DNA of 54,554 nt from an uncultured Oscillospiraceae bacterium (GTDB taxonomy: Bacteria; Bacillota; Clostridia; Oscillospirales; Oscillospiraceae). This document shows positions 24,230 to 32,136 of this stretch, piece by piece (position 1 is the stretch's first letter; each line of letters starts with the position of its first letter). Position numbers and translations under genes: made by a program. The notes below the pieces were generated by a model, which was given only the letters and a program-made list of their open reading frames with translations, was not told the origin of the DNA and did no database searches. The stretch is from positions 1-54,554 of the forward strand of contig CANQOA010000010.1 in assembly GCA_947625355.1 (NCBI GenBank). The letters run 5' to 3'.

Positions 24230-25564
24230 TTATCCCAGCTTGGCGTAATCCTTGGACACGTAGCAGGTCTGGCCGTTGTAGGTGACCTGGTACCAGTTGC
24301 CGCTCTCGCCCACATAGGGGAGCTTGTCGCCGGTGCTGACCGAGCCCACCCGGCTATACTCGGTGCCGGGGCCGGTGCGCACATTCACGCCGATGCCGTT
24401 GATGATGACCTGGGAGCTCTGGGGCGCGGAGGTGCCGCCGCCGCTCTGATTGATCAGGCCGCTGGAGATGAACACCTCTTTGCCGTCATACTGCACGCGG
24501 GTCCAGTTGCCGGTCACGCCGGTGCGGGTCAGCTGGGTCCCGGTCTTTGCCACGGTGACCACGTCATAGTTGGTGCCCGGACCGGTGCGCAGGTTGGCGT
24601 CGCTGGTCACGGTGACGGTGCCGCTGGCCTCCGTCACGGTGTAGCTGGGAGACGTGGAAGCGGGCTTGGTGGAGGTGATGAGGGTGTCGATGACATAGGC
24701 CTCGGCGCCCTTGTAATACACCCGGCTCCAGCCGTTGTCGGTCCGGCCGGTGCGCTGCAGCTCATAGCCCGCGCTCTCGTTGCCCAGGATCTGGTAGCTG
24801 GTGCCCGGGCCAGAACGGATGTTGACGCCGTTGCCGCTGATGTAAACGGTGTCGTTGATGCCAGTGATGTTATAGGGGTTGGGCGTAGAGGACGGCGCGG
24901 GCGTCGGCGTCACCATCGGCGTGGGAGACGGGATGGGCGTGGCGGTCACGGTCGGCGTAGCCGTAGGGACCGCGGGCGGCTCATTGTCTTCCGGCGGGGA
25001 CAGCAGCTCTCCGTTGGGATCGGGAGAGGGCGTAGCGCCGTCGGGGTCGATCACATGCACGCCGGTGAAAGGCTCGGACGGATTCGGGGTCCCGCCCTGC
25101 TCTGCGGGCTGGTTGAGCTTGATGACCAGCACCACCGCCACCACGATGACCACCAGGATGAGGGCCAGCACGGCGACGATCTGCCAGAGGTTGCGAGGGG
25201 TCTGCCGGCCGCTGTAGCCGGGGATATCCCCGCCGCGGGCGGTCTCGGTGGGCCGGGGGCCGCGGTCGGAAGCGGGCCCCATCCGCCCCATGCGCTCCGG
25301 GGCGGCTTCCCGCTCGACGCTCTCCCCGCCGCCCTGCTCCGGGGCAAAGAAGCCGTCGCCACGGGGCTGCTGGGCGGGCTGCTGCTCCGCCGAAGGCCGG
25401 ACGGGCCGCGGCAGGTTCCGCAGCGCGTCGTCATCGGAACGGCGTCCGGGTTTGGACAGGTTCTCGATCCGGCCGGAATCCAGCCGGGCATGGCACTTGC
25501 GGCAGTATTTCACATCCGCCGGGACAGTGGCGCCGCAGTTGGGGCATTTCATTTTCTTACTCAT
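24230..25564 (-). CDS. Zinc-ribbon membrane protein with three SH3b domains
   Basis: A 444-residue protein with an unusual layout. An N-terminal zinc ribbon (CPNCG at 7-11 and CRKC at 21-24) precedes a charged linker, one membrane helix at about 128-148, a Pro/Thr-rich stretch (repeats such as PTATPTVTATPIPSP) and three bacterial SH3 domains, each with the GPGT signature (VNIRSGPGT, ANLRTGPGT, VNVRTGPGT). By topology the zinc ribbon is cytoplasmic and the SH3b domains face the cell wall, probably binding peptidoglycan. The start has no strong ribosome binding site beyond AGAGAGG. It follows the PurN-like gene on the same strand after 37 bases. Confidence 0.85.
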   Translation of the reverse strand: MSKKMKCPNCGATVPADVKYCRKCHARLDSGRIENLSKPGRRSDDDALRNLPRPVRPSAEQQPAQQPRGDGFFAPEQGGGESVEREAAPERMGRMGPASDRGPRPTETARGGDIPGYSGRQTPRNLWQIVAVLALILVVIVVAVVLVIKLNQPAEQGGTPNPSEPFTGVHVIDPDGATPSPDPNGELLSPPEDNEPPAVPTATPTVTATPIPSPTPMVTPTPAPSSTPNPYNITGINDTVYISGNGVNIRSGPGTSYQILGNESAGYELQRTGRTDNGWSRVYYKGAEAYVIDTLITSTKPASTSPSYTVTEASGTVTVTSDANLRTGPGTNYDVVTVAKTGTQLTRTGVTGNWTRVQYDGKEVFISSGLINQSGGGTSAPQSSQVIINGIGVNVRTGPGTEYSRVGSVSTGDKLPYVGESGNWYQVTYNGQTCYVSKDYAKLG

Positions 25565-25601
25565 ATGGCAAAACCTCTCTCCACGATTTGAAGGGTCTGA
25601 T

Positions 25602-26234
25602 TCACTTTCTCTCGCCGGTGATATGTACGATGTCGTCCTCTACCCGCAGCTGGCCCTGGCAATACAGGGCGATGGCCTTGGGGAGCAGCTTCCACTCGGC
25701 CTCCTCCATGATCCGCCGCTGGAGGGTCTTGGGGGTATCCCCCTCCCAGACCTCCACGGCCTGCTGGAGGATGATGGGGCCGCAGGAGCCGGCCGTGACG
25801 AAATAGGCCGTGGCGCCGGACAGCTTCACCCCCGCCCGGATGGCCCGCTCATAGGGCTCCATGGTGTTCATGTCGCTGTCCCCGAACGCCGGCAGAAGGC
25901 TGGGGCAGACGTTGATGATCCGGCTCTCGTAAGCTTTGAGCATCCCCGGTCCCGGCGCGTGGGTATACCCGGCCAGCACCACCAGCGCCGCGTCCAGGTC
26001 CTGGAGCTTCTGCTCCACGGCGGTGTTATAGCTCTGGACATTGGGGAACAGGGTCCTGTCCACCACATAGGTGGGCAGATTGGCGCTCTTGGCCCGGATC
26101 AGAGCATATGCCTCCGGGTCGGAAGAGATGACCGCGGTCAGCTCGCAGTTGGGGATCTCCCCGAACAGGTGGGCGTCCATCACCGCCTGGAGGTTGGTCC
26201 CTCCGCCGGATACCAGGATCACCGTTTTCACCAT
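25602..26234 (-). CDS. PurN-like formyltransferase-family protein with altered active site
   Basis: The 210-residue product clearly belongs to the glycinamide ribonucleotide formyltransferase family (VILVSGGGTNLQAVMDA, DAALVVLAGY, GDTPKTLQRRIMEEAEWKLLP). PurN normally uses an Asn-x-His-Pro motif and an Asp further on (Asn106, His108 and Asp144 in E. coli). Here the first motif reads NVCPSLLP, with Cys110 in place of His. The second reads FVTAGSCGP, with Ala where the Asp belongs. Formyl transfer by the usual mechanism is therefore doubtful. No other purine gene is nearby. I chose the ATG at 26232-26234, with GAGAGG upstream. A true PurN may exist elsewhere in the genome. Confidence 0.82.
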   Translation of the reverse strand: MVKTVILVSGGGTNLQAVMDAHLFGEIPNCELTAVISSDPEAYALIRAKSANLPTYVVDRTLFPNVQSYNTAVEQKLQDLDAALVVLAGYTHAPGPGMLKAYESRIINVCPSLLPAFGDSDMNTMEPYERAIRAGVKLSGATAYFVTAGSCGPIILQQAVEVWEGDTPKTLQRRIMEEAEWKLLPKAIALYCQGQLRVEDDIVHITGERK

Positions 26235-26284
26235 ATGCCGCACCCTCTTTCCTCTCAGAACAAATTTTAACTCTTTGTTACCGT

Positions 26285-26313
26285 ATTGTAACACACATCT
26301 TCGGAAAGTGCAA
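26285..26313 (-). promoter_or_regulatory. Promoter of the PurN-like/SH3b genes
   Basis: On the minus strand, TTGCAC (complement of 26308-26313) and TACAAT (complement of 26285-26290) are 17 bases apart, 50 bases before the start. Confidence 0.6.
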
Positions 26314-26478
26314 CACATTTTGACAGGTTTCCATAAATATTTTCACGCCCGTTCCGGCCGGCGGGACGCGCCATACTGTCCCTTGATGGAAAACCGCAAA
26401 TCCAAACAGAGATATCCGGAGCATTCAAGCGAAAACAAGAGTATTTTTGAGCAATCGCAGAATTTTCAAAAAATCCTG
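26314..26478. other. AT-richer gene-free stretch between divergent promoters
   Basis: This part of the 345-base gap between the PurN-like gene and rplM lies between the two promoters. It is richer in A/T than its surroundings and contains no supported open frame, repeat or hairpin that I can see. It may hold activator sites for the ribosomal operon. Confidence 0.5.
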
Positions 26479-26507
26479 TTGACACCGTCCGCCGCCTGTG
26501 CTATAAA
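26479..26507 (+). promoter_or_regulatory. Sigma-A promoter of rplM-rpsI
   Basis: A perfect TTGACA (26479-26484) and TATAAA (26502-26507) are 17 bases apart, leaving a leader of about 66 bases before rplM. Confidence 0.75.
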
Positions 26508-26512
26508 AAAGG

Positions 26513-26579
26513 AGCGCGTTCCCTGGGAAGGCGCCCTGAAAAACTGTCAAAAACTTTTGCAATATGCGGAGGAAAACGA
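26513..26579 (+). ncRNA. Probable L13 ribosomal protein leader
   Basis: The leader contains a two-part hairpin at about 26514-26534: GCGC pairs with GCGC and, inside it, TTCCC with GGGAA. Leaders with a compact hairpin before rplM are known in Firmicutes (L13_leader) and are thought to bind L13 and reduce its own expression. I assign it by position and fold; I could not compare it with the family model. Confidence 0.5.
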
Positions 26580-27020
26580 ATGAGCACGACAATGGTGAAG
26601 CCTGCCGATGTCGTCCGCAAGTGGTACGTGATCGACGCGGCCGGCAAGCCCATGGGCAAGACCGCCGTCATCGCCGCGGACCTGCTGCGGGGCAAGCGGA
26701 AGGTGGATTACACCCCCCATGTGGACTGCGGTGACTATGTCATCATCATCAACGCCGAGAAGGCGGTCCTGACCGGCAAGAAGCTGGAGCAGAAATACTA
26801 TCGCACCCACTCCGGTTATCCCGGCGGCCTGCATGAGACCCAGTACACCCGTCTGATGGCCGAGAAGCCTGAGCTGGCCATGCGGCTGGCTGTGCGTGGC
26901 ATGCTGCAGAAAAACGCCATGGCGAAGAACCAGCTGACCCGGCTTCGCATCTTCCGGGGCGAGGAGCACACCCACCAGGCCCAGAAGCCCGAAGCGTATG
27001 TGGAAGGAGGCAACAACTAA
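26580..27020 (+). CDS. rplM: Large ribosomal subunit protein L13
   Basis: The 146-residue product matches L13 throughout: [50 protein letters not shown] and [10 protein letters not shown]13 is an early-assembling protein that binds 23S rRNA. The ATG has GCGGAGG eight bases upstream. The stop overlaps the rpsI start (TAATG), the usual rplM-rpsI pair. Confidence 0.98.
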   Translation: MSTTMVKPADVVRKWYVIDAAGKPMGKTAVIAADLLRGKRKVDYTPHVDCGDYVIIINAEKAVLTGKKLEQKYYRTHSGYPGGLHETQYTRLMAEKPELAMRLAVRGMLQKNAMAKNQLTRLRIFRGEEHTHQAQKPEAYVEGGNN

Positions 27021-27430
27021 TGGCTACCTATCAGTCCAAGCGTCCGTACCTTTACGGCACCGGCCGGCGTAAGAGCTCCGTTGCCCGCGTCCACCTGATC
27101 CCCGGCGGCACCGGCGTCATCACCGTCAACGGCCGCAGCATCGACGACTACTTCGGTCTGGAGACCCTGAAGCTGATCGTCCGTCAGCCCCTGGTGACCA
27201 CCGGCACCACCGACAAGGTGGACATCGAGGCCACCGTGTCCGGCGGCGGCGTCACCGGCCAGGCCGGCGCCATCCGCCACGGCATCGCCCGTGCCCTGCT
27301 GCTGGTCAACGAGGAATACCGCGCGCCCCTGAAGGCCGCCGGCTTCCTGACCCGCGACCCGCGCATGAAGGAGCGCAAGAAGTACGGCCTCAAAGCCGCC
27401 CGCCGCGCGCCCCAGTTCAGCAAGCGCTGA
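27020..27430 (+). CDS. rpsI: Small ribosomal subunit protein S9
   Basis: A 136-residue S9 with [17 protein letters not shown], the central [21 protein letters not shown] and the C-terminal tail [12 protein letters not shown], whose final Lys-Arg reaches the P-site tRNA. It is translationally coupled to rplM by a one-base overlap (TAATG). Confidence 0.98.
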   Translation: MATYQSKRPYLYGTGRRKSSVARVHLIPGGTGVITVNGRSIDDYFGLETLKLIVRQPLVTTGTTDKVDIEATVSGGGVTGQAGAIRHGIARALLLVNEEYRAPLKAAGFLTRDPRMKERKKYGLKAARRAPQFSKR

Positions 27431-27452
27431 TTTCCCCATCAGAATACGCCAA

Positions 27453-27482
27453 GGCCCCGGAGACCTTTTGGTCTCCGGGGCC
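27453..27482. terminator. Hairpin terminator behind rplM-rpsI
   Basis: A 13-base-pair stem (GGCCCCGGAGACC and complement) with loop TTTT at 27453-27482. The downstream tail CTTCT is only moderately T-rich. It lies between the convergent rpsI and vWA genes and may serve both. Confidence 0.75.
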
Positions 27483-27497
27483 CTTCTGCTGCCGGCA

Positions 27498-28148
27498 TTA
27501 TTTCTGCCCGCGGCAGTTGTCCTTCCGGATGGCGTCGGACCAGTCCGCGCTCAGAGGCGCGTTGGACCGGACGGCGCCCACCGCGGCGGAGACGGTGTCA
27601 TAGAGCACATGGGTCCCCTGGCCGTCCGCGGTATAGTCCACGGCCCGATCCGAGGCGATCCCGAAGCGGGCGGCGGTCTGGACCGCGTCGATGTTGGCCG
27701 CCAGGAACAGGAACTCCCAGCCGTACTTCTCCTTCTCGCGGGCGATCATGGCCTTGACCTTGTCGCTGGAATAGAGGTGGCTGGCGTTCTCCATGCCGTC
27801 GGTGGTGATGACGAACACGGTGTGCTCCGGCACGTCCTCGGGCCGGGCGTAGCGGTGGATGTCCGCGATGTGGCGGATGGTCAGGCCGATGGCGTCCATG
27901 AGGGCGGTACAGCCGCCGACGGCGTAGTCGTTCCTGGTCATGGGGGGCACGCTCCCCAGGGGCAGCCGGTCATGGATCGTGACGCTGTCGTTGGAAAACA
28001 GCACCGTGGTCACATACGCTTTGCCCGGCTGGGCCTTCTGCTTTTCGATGAGGGCGTTGAACCCGCCGATGGTGTCTGTCTCCAGGCCCGCCATGGAGCC
28101 GGAGCGGTCCAGGATGAATACCAGTTCCGTGATGTCGTTCTTTGCCAT
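27498..28148 (-). CDS. von Willebrand factor A domain protein (TerY-like)
   Basis: A 216-residue cytoplasmic protein that is essentially one vWA domain. The metal-ion-dependent adhesion site is complete: DRSGSM (14-19, DxSxS), the Thr in GGCTALMDAI and the Asp in VITTDGMENAS. Related TerY-type proteins occur with phosphorylation or stress-response gene sets. Here the gene upstream on the same strand encodes a macro-domain fusion, so the two probably form a module. AGGAGG is eight bases before the ATG but lies inside a 17-base-pair hairpin (28154-28197), which points to translational control. No signal peptide or membrane helix is present. Confidence 0.85.
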   Translation of the reverse strand: MAKNDITELVFILDRSGSMAGLETDTIGGFNALIEKQKAQPGKAYVTTVLFSNDSVTIHDRLPLGSVPPMTRNDYAVGGCTALMDAIGLTIRHIADIHRYARPEDVPEHTVFVITTDGMENASHLYSSDKVKAMIAREKEKYGWEFLFLAANIDAVQTAARFGIASDRAVDYTADGQGTHVLYDTVSAAVGAVRSNAPLSADWSDAIRKDNCRGQK

Positions 28149-28153
28149 GATGA

Positions 28154-28197
28154 AAACCTCCTGTACTGTGTTTTGATGGTCACAGTATAGGAGGTTT
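28154..28197 (-). promoter_or_regulatory. Long hairpin sequestering the vWA ribosome binding site (predicted)
   Basis: In the minus-strand RNA, the complement of 28181-28197 pairs with the complement of 28154-28170 over 17 positions with one A-C mismatch and a ten-base loop. The 3' arm contains the AGGAGG of the vWA gene (complement of 28157-28162), so folding would block translation. A smaller hairpin (GTCGCC/GGCGAC, 28211-28227) precedes it. Alternatively, the inverted repeat is a DNA operator. Confidence 0.65.
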
Positions 28198-28259
28198 CGT
28201 GACCTATGTGGTCGCCTTGCAGGCGACAAATCCGGCCGCCGCGTCTGCTCGTCCGGTCC

Positions 28260-29342
28260 TCACGCGCCCAGCAGGCTCTGGTCGAACACGAACAGGGCCT
28301 CGTTGATCTCAAAGATATTATAGTTGCCCTTGCGGATGAAGTATTCCACGATCACGTCGAATTTGCTGGCCGGCGACAGGGCGTACCCCGCCTTGCCGAG
28401 CAGCTCGCGGGTCTCCTCCAGACTCAGCCCCAGGGCGATGGCGAAGGCCAGCGCCGTCTGTTTGCTGGGCTTATAATGGACGTCGCTGCGGATCTTGGAG
28501 AAGAGCTTTCGGTCGATGTTGGCCTTTTTGTAGCACTGGGCGTCGGTCATGCCCCGCTCGTCGATCTTCCGCAGCAGCATCTGGGAAAAGCTCTCGTCGA
28601 TCTGGGACAGCAGCTGCTCCAGCGTTGGATAGGCGGCTGAGAACACCCCGGCGGCGGCGCTCTCTGCCAGGTCCTCCGCCGGCGCGCCGGTCCCGGAGGG
28701 GCGAGGGGGCGCCTTCTTCGGCGGCACGGCATAGAGCGGCCCGCTCATCTGGCTGGCCAGCTGAGCCATGCGCATCCGCTCGGAGCAGGCGTCATAATGG
28801 GTGTCCACATAGTGGTCGTCGATGAACGCCCGCACGTCGCTGAACAGCTTCTTGCTCAAAAGATAGGGCGTGGGGCTGAAGACCAGCAGATACACCTGCA
28901 TCTCTTCCCCGGCCGCCTCGCCCAGCAGGGACGCGCTGATGGTGTCCACCGCCACGCGCAGGGCCTGGTCCTTGGGATAGCCGAACACGCCCGCCGAGAT
29001 CAGCGGAAAGGCCACGCTGCGGCAGCCGTGTTCCCGCGCCAGGGCCAGGCTGGACCGATAGCAGGACGCCAGCAGCTCCCGCTCTCCCCGGTCCCCGCCC
29101 TGCCAGATGGGCCCCACCGTATGGATGACATACCGGCAGGGCAGCTCGTATCCCTTGGTGATCTTGGCCTGCCCGGTCTCGCAGCCGCCCAGGGTCCGGC
29201 ACTCCGCCAGAAGCCCCGGCCCGGCGGCCTTATGGATGGCCCCGTCCACGCCGCCGCCCCCCAAAAGGGTGTTGTTCGCGGCGTTCACGATGGCGTCGCA
29301 GGGAAAGGCCGTGATGTCGGCCCGGACGATGGAAAAAGGCAT
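28260..29342 (-). CDS. Macro-domain protein fused to a C-terminal helical domain
   Basis: A 360-residue protein. Residues 1-165 form a macro domain of the kind that binds ADP-ribose or removes it from proteins: [20 protein letters not shown] (16-35) and [11 protein letters not shown] (113-123). A Pro-rich linker near 215 leads to a helical C-terminal domain (about 240-360) with a conserved-looking stretch [20 protein letters not shown], then [18 protein letters not shown] and [17 protein letters not shown] recall this C-terminal domain attached to other signalling domains in Firmicutes, without known function. GGGAGG lies eight bases before the ATG. The vWA gene follows after 111 bases. Confidence 0.85.
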   Translation of the reverse strand: MPFSIVRADITAFPCDAIVNAANNTLLGGGGVDGAIHKAAGPGLLAECRTLGGCETGQAKITKGYELPCRYVIHTVGPIWQGGDRGERELLASCYRSSLALAREHGCRSVAFPLISAGVFGYPKDQALRVAVDTISASLLGEAAGEEMQVYLLVFSPTPYLLSKKLFSDVRAFIDDHYVDTHYDACSERMRMAQLASQMSGPLYAVPPKKAPPRPSGTGAPAEDLAESAAAGVFSAAYPTLEQLLSQIDESFSQMLLRKIDERGMTDAQCYKKANIDRKLFSKIRSDVHYKPSKQTALAFAIALGLSLEETRELLGKAGYALSPASKFDVIVEYFIRKGNYNIFEINEALFVFDQSLLGA

Positions 29343-29371
29343 AAGGCCACCTCCCGAACAGTCTTGGGCCC

Positions 29372-29400
29372 ATTATAATCCGCCACGCCGCCGTTGGCAA
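29372..29400 (-). promoter_or_regulatory. Promoter of the macro-domain gene
   Basis: On the minus strand, TTGCCA (complement of 29395-29400) and a perfect TATAAT (complement of 29372-29377) are 17 bases apart, about 30 bases before the start. Confidence 0.7.
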
Positions 29401-29483
29401 GCGTCCGCCGGCCGCGCTGCGCCGCGCGGGCGCATTTTTTCCGTCCGGGCGCATATACTCTATACCAAGACGGGAAAAGGGTG

Positions 29484-29954
29484 ATGCGCGTGATCAAGAT
29501 CAAGCCCCTGGCGATCAGCCTGGCGGTGAGCCTGGGCACAGGCGGCCTTTCGGCGCTGCTGACGAAGGACTCCATGGAGGAATACGCCTTCCTCGACCAG
29601 CCGCCCCTGGCCCCGCCGGGCTGGGTGTTCCCGGTGGTATGGACGGTGCTGTTCGTTCTGATGGGCGTGGCGGCCTATCTGGTGTGGATCGAAAACGGGC
29701 CGGGCCGGAGCGGGGCGCTGTGGCTGTACGGCGCGCAGCTGGCCTTCAACTTCCTGTGGACCATCATCTTCTTCAACACGGAGCGGCGGCTGTTCGCCCT
29801 CGTCTGGCTGCTCATCCTCTGGGGGCTCATCCTGGCGGTCATCCTGGCCTTCCGCCGGGAGTCGGACACCGCCTGGAAATTACTGATCCCCTATGAGCTC
29901 TGGGTGACCTTCGCGGCGTATCTGAACGCCGGGGTATGGTATCTGAACCGATAA
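29484..29954 (+). CDS. tspO: TspO/MBR family membrane protein
   Basis: A 156-residue protein with five membrane helices, as usual for TspO. The family signature is plain: PPLAPPGWVFPVVWTVLFVL in the second helix region, with the W-x-P-F spacing of the porphyrin-binding pocket, and LWVTFAAYLNAGVWYLN at the end. TspO proteins bind tetrapyrroles and affect stress responses; the role here is unknown. The ATG at 29484 is preceded by a GTG and by GGGAAAAGGG. The gene stands alone before a strong terminator. Confidence 0.92.
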   Translation: MRVIKIKPLAISLAVSLGTGGLSALLTKDSMEEYAFLDQPPLAPPGWVFPVVWTVLFVLMGVAAYLVWIENGPGRSGALWLYGAQLAFNFLWTIIFFNTERRLFALVWLLILWGLILAVILAFRRESDTAWKLLIPYELWVTFAAYLNAGVWYLNR

Positions 29955-29987
29955 AAAAGCGCTGGACGGGCCCGTCCAGCGTTTTTT
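29953..29987. terminator. Bidirectional intrinsic terminator between tspO and nagA
   Basis: The stem CGCTGGACGGG/CCCGTCCAGCG is flanked by six A on the left and six T on the right, so it serves both convergent genes. Confidence 0.9.
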
Positions 29988-29996
29988 CTGTTTTTC

Positions 29997-31109
29997 TCAG
30001 CCCACGATCTTTCCGTGGAAGATCACGGTCCGCAGGCTCAGATCGGGGCCGAGCACCGCGATGTTGGCGGTCTTGCCCTCATCCAGGCTGCCGTACTCGT
30101 CATAGATGCCCAGCGCCTTGGCCGGATTCACCGCCGCGGCGGTGACCGCGGTATGCAGGTCGATGCCATAGCCCACCGCCCGGACCATGCCGCCCATCAG
30201 GTCGGTGATGGACCCGGCGATGGTGCCGTCGGCCAGGGTGGCCCGCGGCCCCTTCACGAAGATGTCCTGGCCGCCCAGCTCATACTGTCCGTCCGGCATG
30301 CCGCAGGCCCGCAGAGAGTCGCTGATGATGATGACCCGGTCCCGTCCGAACAGCTTGAACACCGCCCGGATCACGGCGGGATGGATGTGGATGCCGTCGC
30401 AGATCAGCTCCACCCGGCAGTCGGAGTCCGCCGCCGCCGCCACAGGTCCCGGCTCCCGGTGGCCCAGGGGATTCATGGCGTTGAAAAGGTGGGTCACCTG
30501 ACTGGCCCCCGCGTCAAAGGCGGCCAGGGCCTGGTCATAGTTACAGGCCGTGTGGGCCACGCTGACGCGCACGGAGCCCTTAACCCGGCGGATGAAATCG
30601 ATGGCTCCCGGTGCCTCCGGCGCCAGGGACACCAGCTTCACCAAGCCCCCGGAGAGCTCCCGCAGCCGCAGCAGCAGCGCCGGGTCCGGCTCCCGGATCC
30701 AGGCGCCGTTCTGGGCGCCCTTCTTGGCCTGGGACAAAAACGGTCCCTCCAGATTCACGCCCACCAGATCCGCGCCGGACCGGGAATGGGCCTTGTGGGC
30801 CGCCGCGTTGCGGCAGATCTTCTCCAGCTGCGGCACGTCTAGGGTCATGCCCGCGGGGCAGATCTGAGTCACGCCCCGGCTCAGCTCATAGTCCGCCATG
30901 GTCTGCAGGCCCTCGGCGTCGCCGTCGGAGAAGTCCGCCCCCCGGCAGCCGTGGAAATGCAGGTCCGTGAGCCCCGGGATGATATAGCCGCCCGCCGCGT
31001 CCACCGTCTCGCCGCCGGCCTGGGCCGCGATCCTGCCGTCCTCCAGACACACGTCCCGATGGATGAAGCCCTTCTGCGGGTCAAAGACCCGCCCGTTGGT
31101 CAGCCGCAT
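29997..31109 (-). CDS. nagA: N-acetylglucosamine-6-phosphate deacetylase
   Basis: Removes the acetyl group from N-acetylglucosamine 6-phosphate, giving glucosamine 6-phosphate for NagB. About 370 residues, normal length. The amidohydrolase features are present: IPGLTDLHFHG, the metal-binding Glu in GVNLEGPFLS, HLFNAMNPLGHREPG, the His residues of CDGIHIHP and the Asp in IIISDSLRACG. I prefer the ATG at 31107-31109, with GGGGTG upstream; a GTG three codons earlier (31118) is possible. It overlaps the end of nagB by ten bases. Confidence 0.94.
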   Translation of the reverse strand: MRLTNGRVFDPQKGFIHRDVCLEDGRIAAQAGGETVDAAGGYIIPGLTDLHFHGCRGADFSDGDAEGLQTMADYELSRGVTQICPAGMTLDVPQLEKICRNAAAHKAHSRSGADLVGVNLEGPFLSQAKKGAQNGAWIREPDPALLLRLRELSGGLVKLVSLAPEAPGAIDFIRRVKGSVRVSVAHTACNYDQALAAFDAGASQVTHLFNAMNPLGHREPGPVAAAADSDCRVELICDGIHIHPAVIRAVFKLFGRDRVIIISDSLRACGMPDGQYELGGQDIFVKGPRATLADGTIAGSITDLMGGMVRAVGYGIDLHTAVTAAAVNPAKALGIYDEYGSLDEGKTANIAVLGPDLSLRTVIFHGKIVG

Positions 31110-31852
31110 CTTAAGCACCCCGCTCCCTTCAGGCCCGCCAGGGCGGCCTCGTCGCCCACCAGCACCACGTCCGGGTGCAGCTGCAGGATCGAGGCGGGGA
31201 CCTGGGGCGTGATGGGGCCGGCGAACGCGGCCTTCACGGCCTGGGCCTTGTCGGCGCCGCTGACCACCACCAGCACGCGTCTGGCCCGCATGATGGCCCC
31301 GACGCCCATGGTCAGGGCCTTCCTGGGCACCTGGTCCCGGCTGGCAAAGAACCGGGCGTTGGCGTCGATGGTGGAGTCGGTCAGCTCCACCACATGGGTG
31401 GGCGCGATGAAGGCGTCCCCCGGCTCGTTGAAGCCGATGTGGCCGTTGCGGCCCATGCCCAGCAGCTGGATGTCCGCCGGGCCCAGCTCGCGCAGCCGCG
31501 CCTCATAGCGGGCGCACTCTGCCTCCGGGTCCGGGGCCATGCCGTTGGGGACATGGGTGTTGGCGATGTCGATGTTGATGTGGTCAAAGAGGTTGTGATC
31601 CATGAAATACCGGTAGCTCTGGTCATGGGTGCCGGGCAGGCCCGCGTACTCGTCCAGATTCACCGTGACGATCCGGGAGAAGTCCAGGTCACCCGCCGTG
31701 CATCCGGCGATCAGCTCCCGATAGAGCCCCACCGGCGTGGAGCCGGTCGCCAGGCCCAAAAGGCTGCGGGGCTTGGCGATGACCTGCGCGGCCATGATGG
31801 CGGCGGCCTTGCGGCTCATGGCCTCATAATCCTTCGTGCAGTAGATCTCCAT
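31100..31852 (-). CDS. nagB: Glucosamine-6-phosphate deaminase
   Basis: Converts glucosamine 6-phosphate to fructose 6-phosphate and ammonia, feeding amino sugars (for example from mucin or peptidoglycan) into glycolysis. The 250-residue product has LLGLATGSTPVGLY, VTVNLDEYAGLPGTHDQSYR with the catalytic Asp, and LLGMGRNGHIGFNEPG with the catalytic His. The length is that of short NagB without the allosteric extension. It leads the nagBA operon behind a TTGACA promoter. Confidence 0.95.
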   Translation of the reverse strand: MEIYCTKDYEAMSRKAAAIMAAQVIAKPRSLLGLATGSTPVGLYRELIAGCTAGDLDFSRIVTVNLDEYAGLPGTHDQSYRYFMDHNLFDHINIDIANTHVPNGMAPDPEAECARYEARLRELGPADIQLLGMGRNGHIGFNEPGDAFIAPTHVVELTDSTIDANARFFASRDQVPRKALTMGVGAIMRARRVLVVVSGADKAQAVKAAFAGPITPQVPASILQLHPDVVLVGDEAALAGLKGAGCLRCG

Positions 31853-31965
31853 ATTTTCCCTCCTATTCGGAAGACGCCTCCCAGCGCTCCCCGCGCCGGC
31901 AAGAGTCCTTTCCGTTATATTATTTCAATAATTTTCCGGCGCAAATCGCACCGCATACTGGTTAA

Positions 31966-31994
31966 AGTTTACAATGTGTCACCCGCTTTGTCAA
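31966..31994 (-). promoter_or_regulatory. Promoter of nagBA
   Basis: On the minus strand a perfect -35 TTGACA (complement of 31989-31994) and -10 TAAACT (complement of 31966-31971) are 17 bases apart. The leader is about 110 bases. A cre-like sequence (31960-31973) overlaps the -10. Confidence 0.65.
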
Positions 31995-32038
31995 CAGCAT
32001 GATTGCCCCCAATTTTATATACATTGCTTTCTGCCGCA

Positions 32039-32073
32039 AAAAATGATCCCTCCGTGCTGACACGGAGGGATCA
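32039..32073 (-). terminator. Intrinsic terminator behind the shortened solute-binding protein
   Basis: On the minus strand a 12-base-pair stem (GATCCCTCCGTG and complement, 32046-32073) is followed by six T after one A (complement of 32039-32045). A second, weaker hairpin (GGTCCC/GGGACC) precedes it. Confidence 0.85.
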
Positions 32074-32136
32074 TGTCCGGTCCCCGGAAGGGACCGTCGT
32101 TCCGTCATAGGCTCCGCCGGAGCCGGTTCATTCGTA

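Noticed and set aside
28184-28206. TATACT in the vWA leader as a -10 box
   Set aside because: The hexamer 17 bases upstream is ACCACA, far from a -35, and the sequence belongs to the long inverted repeat.
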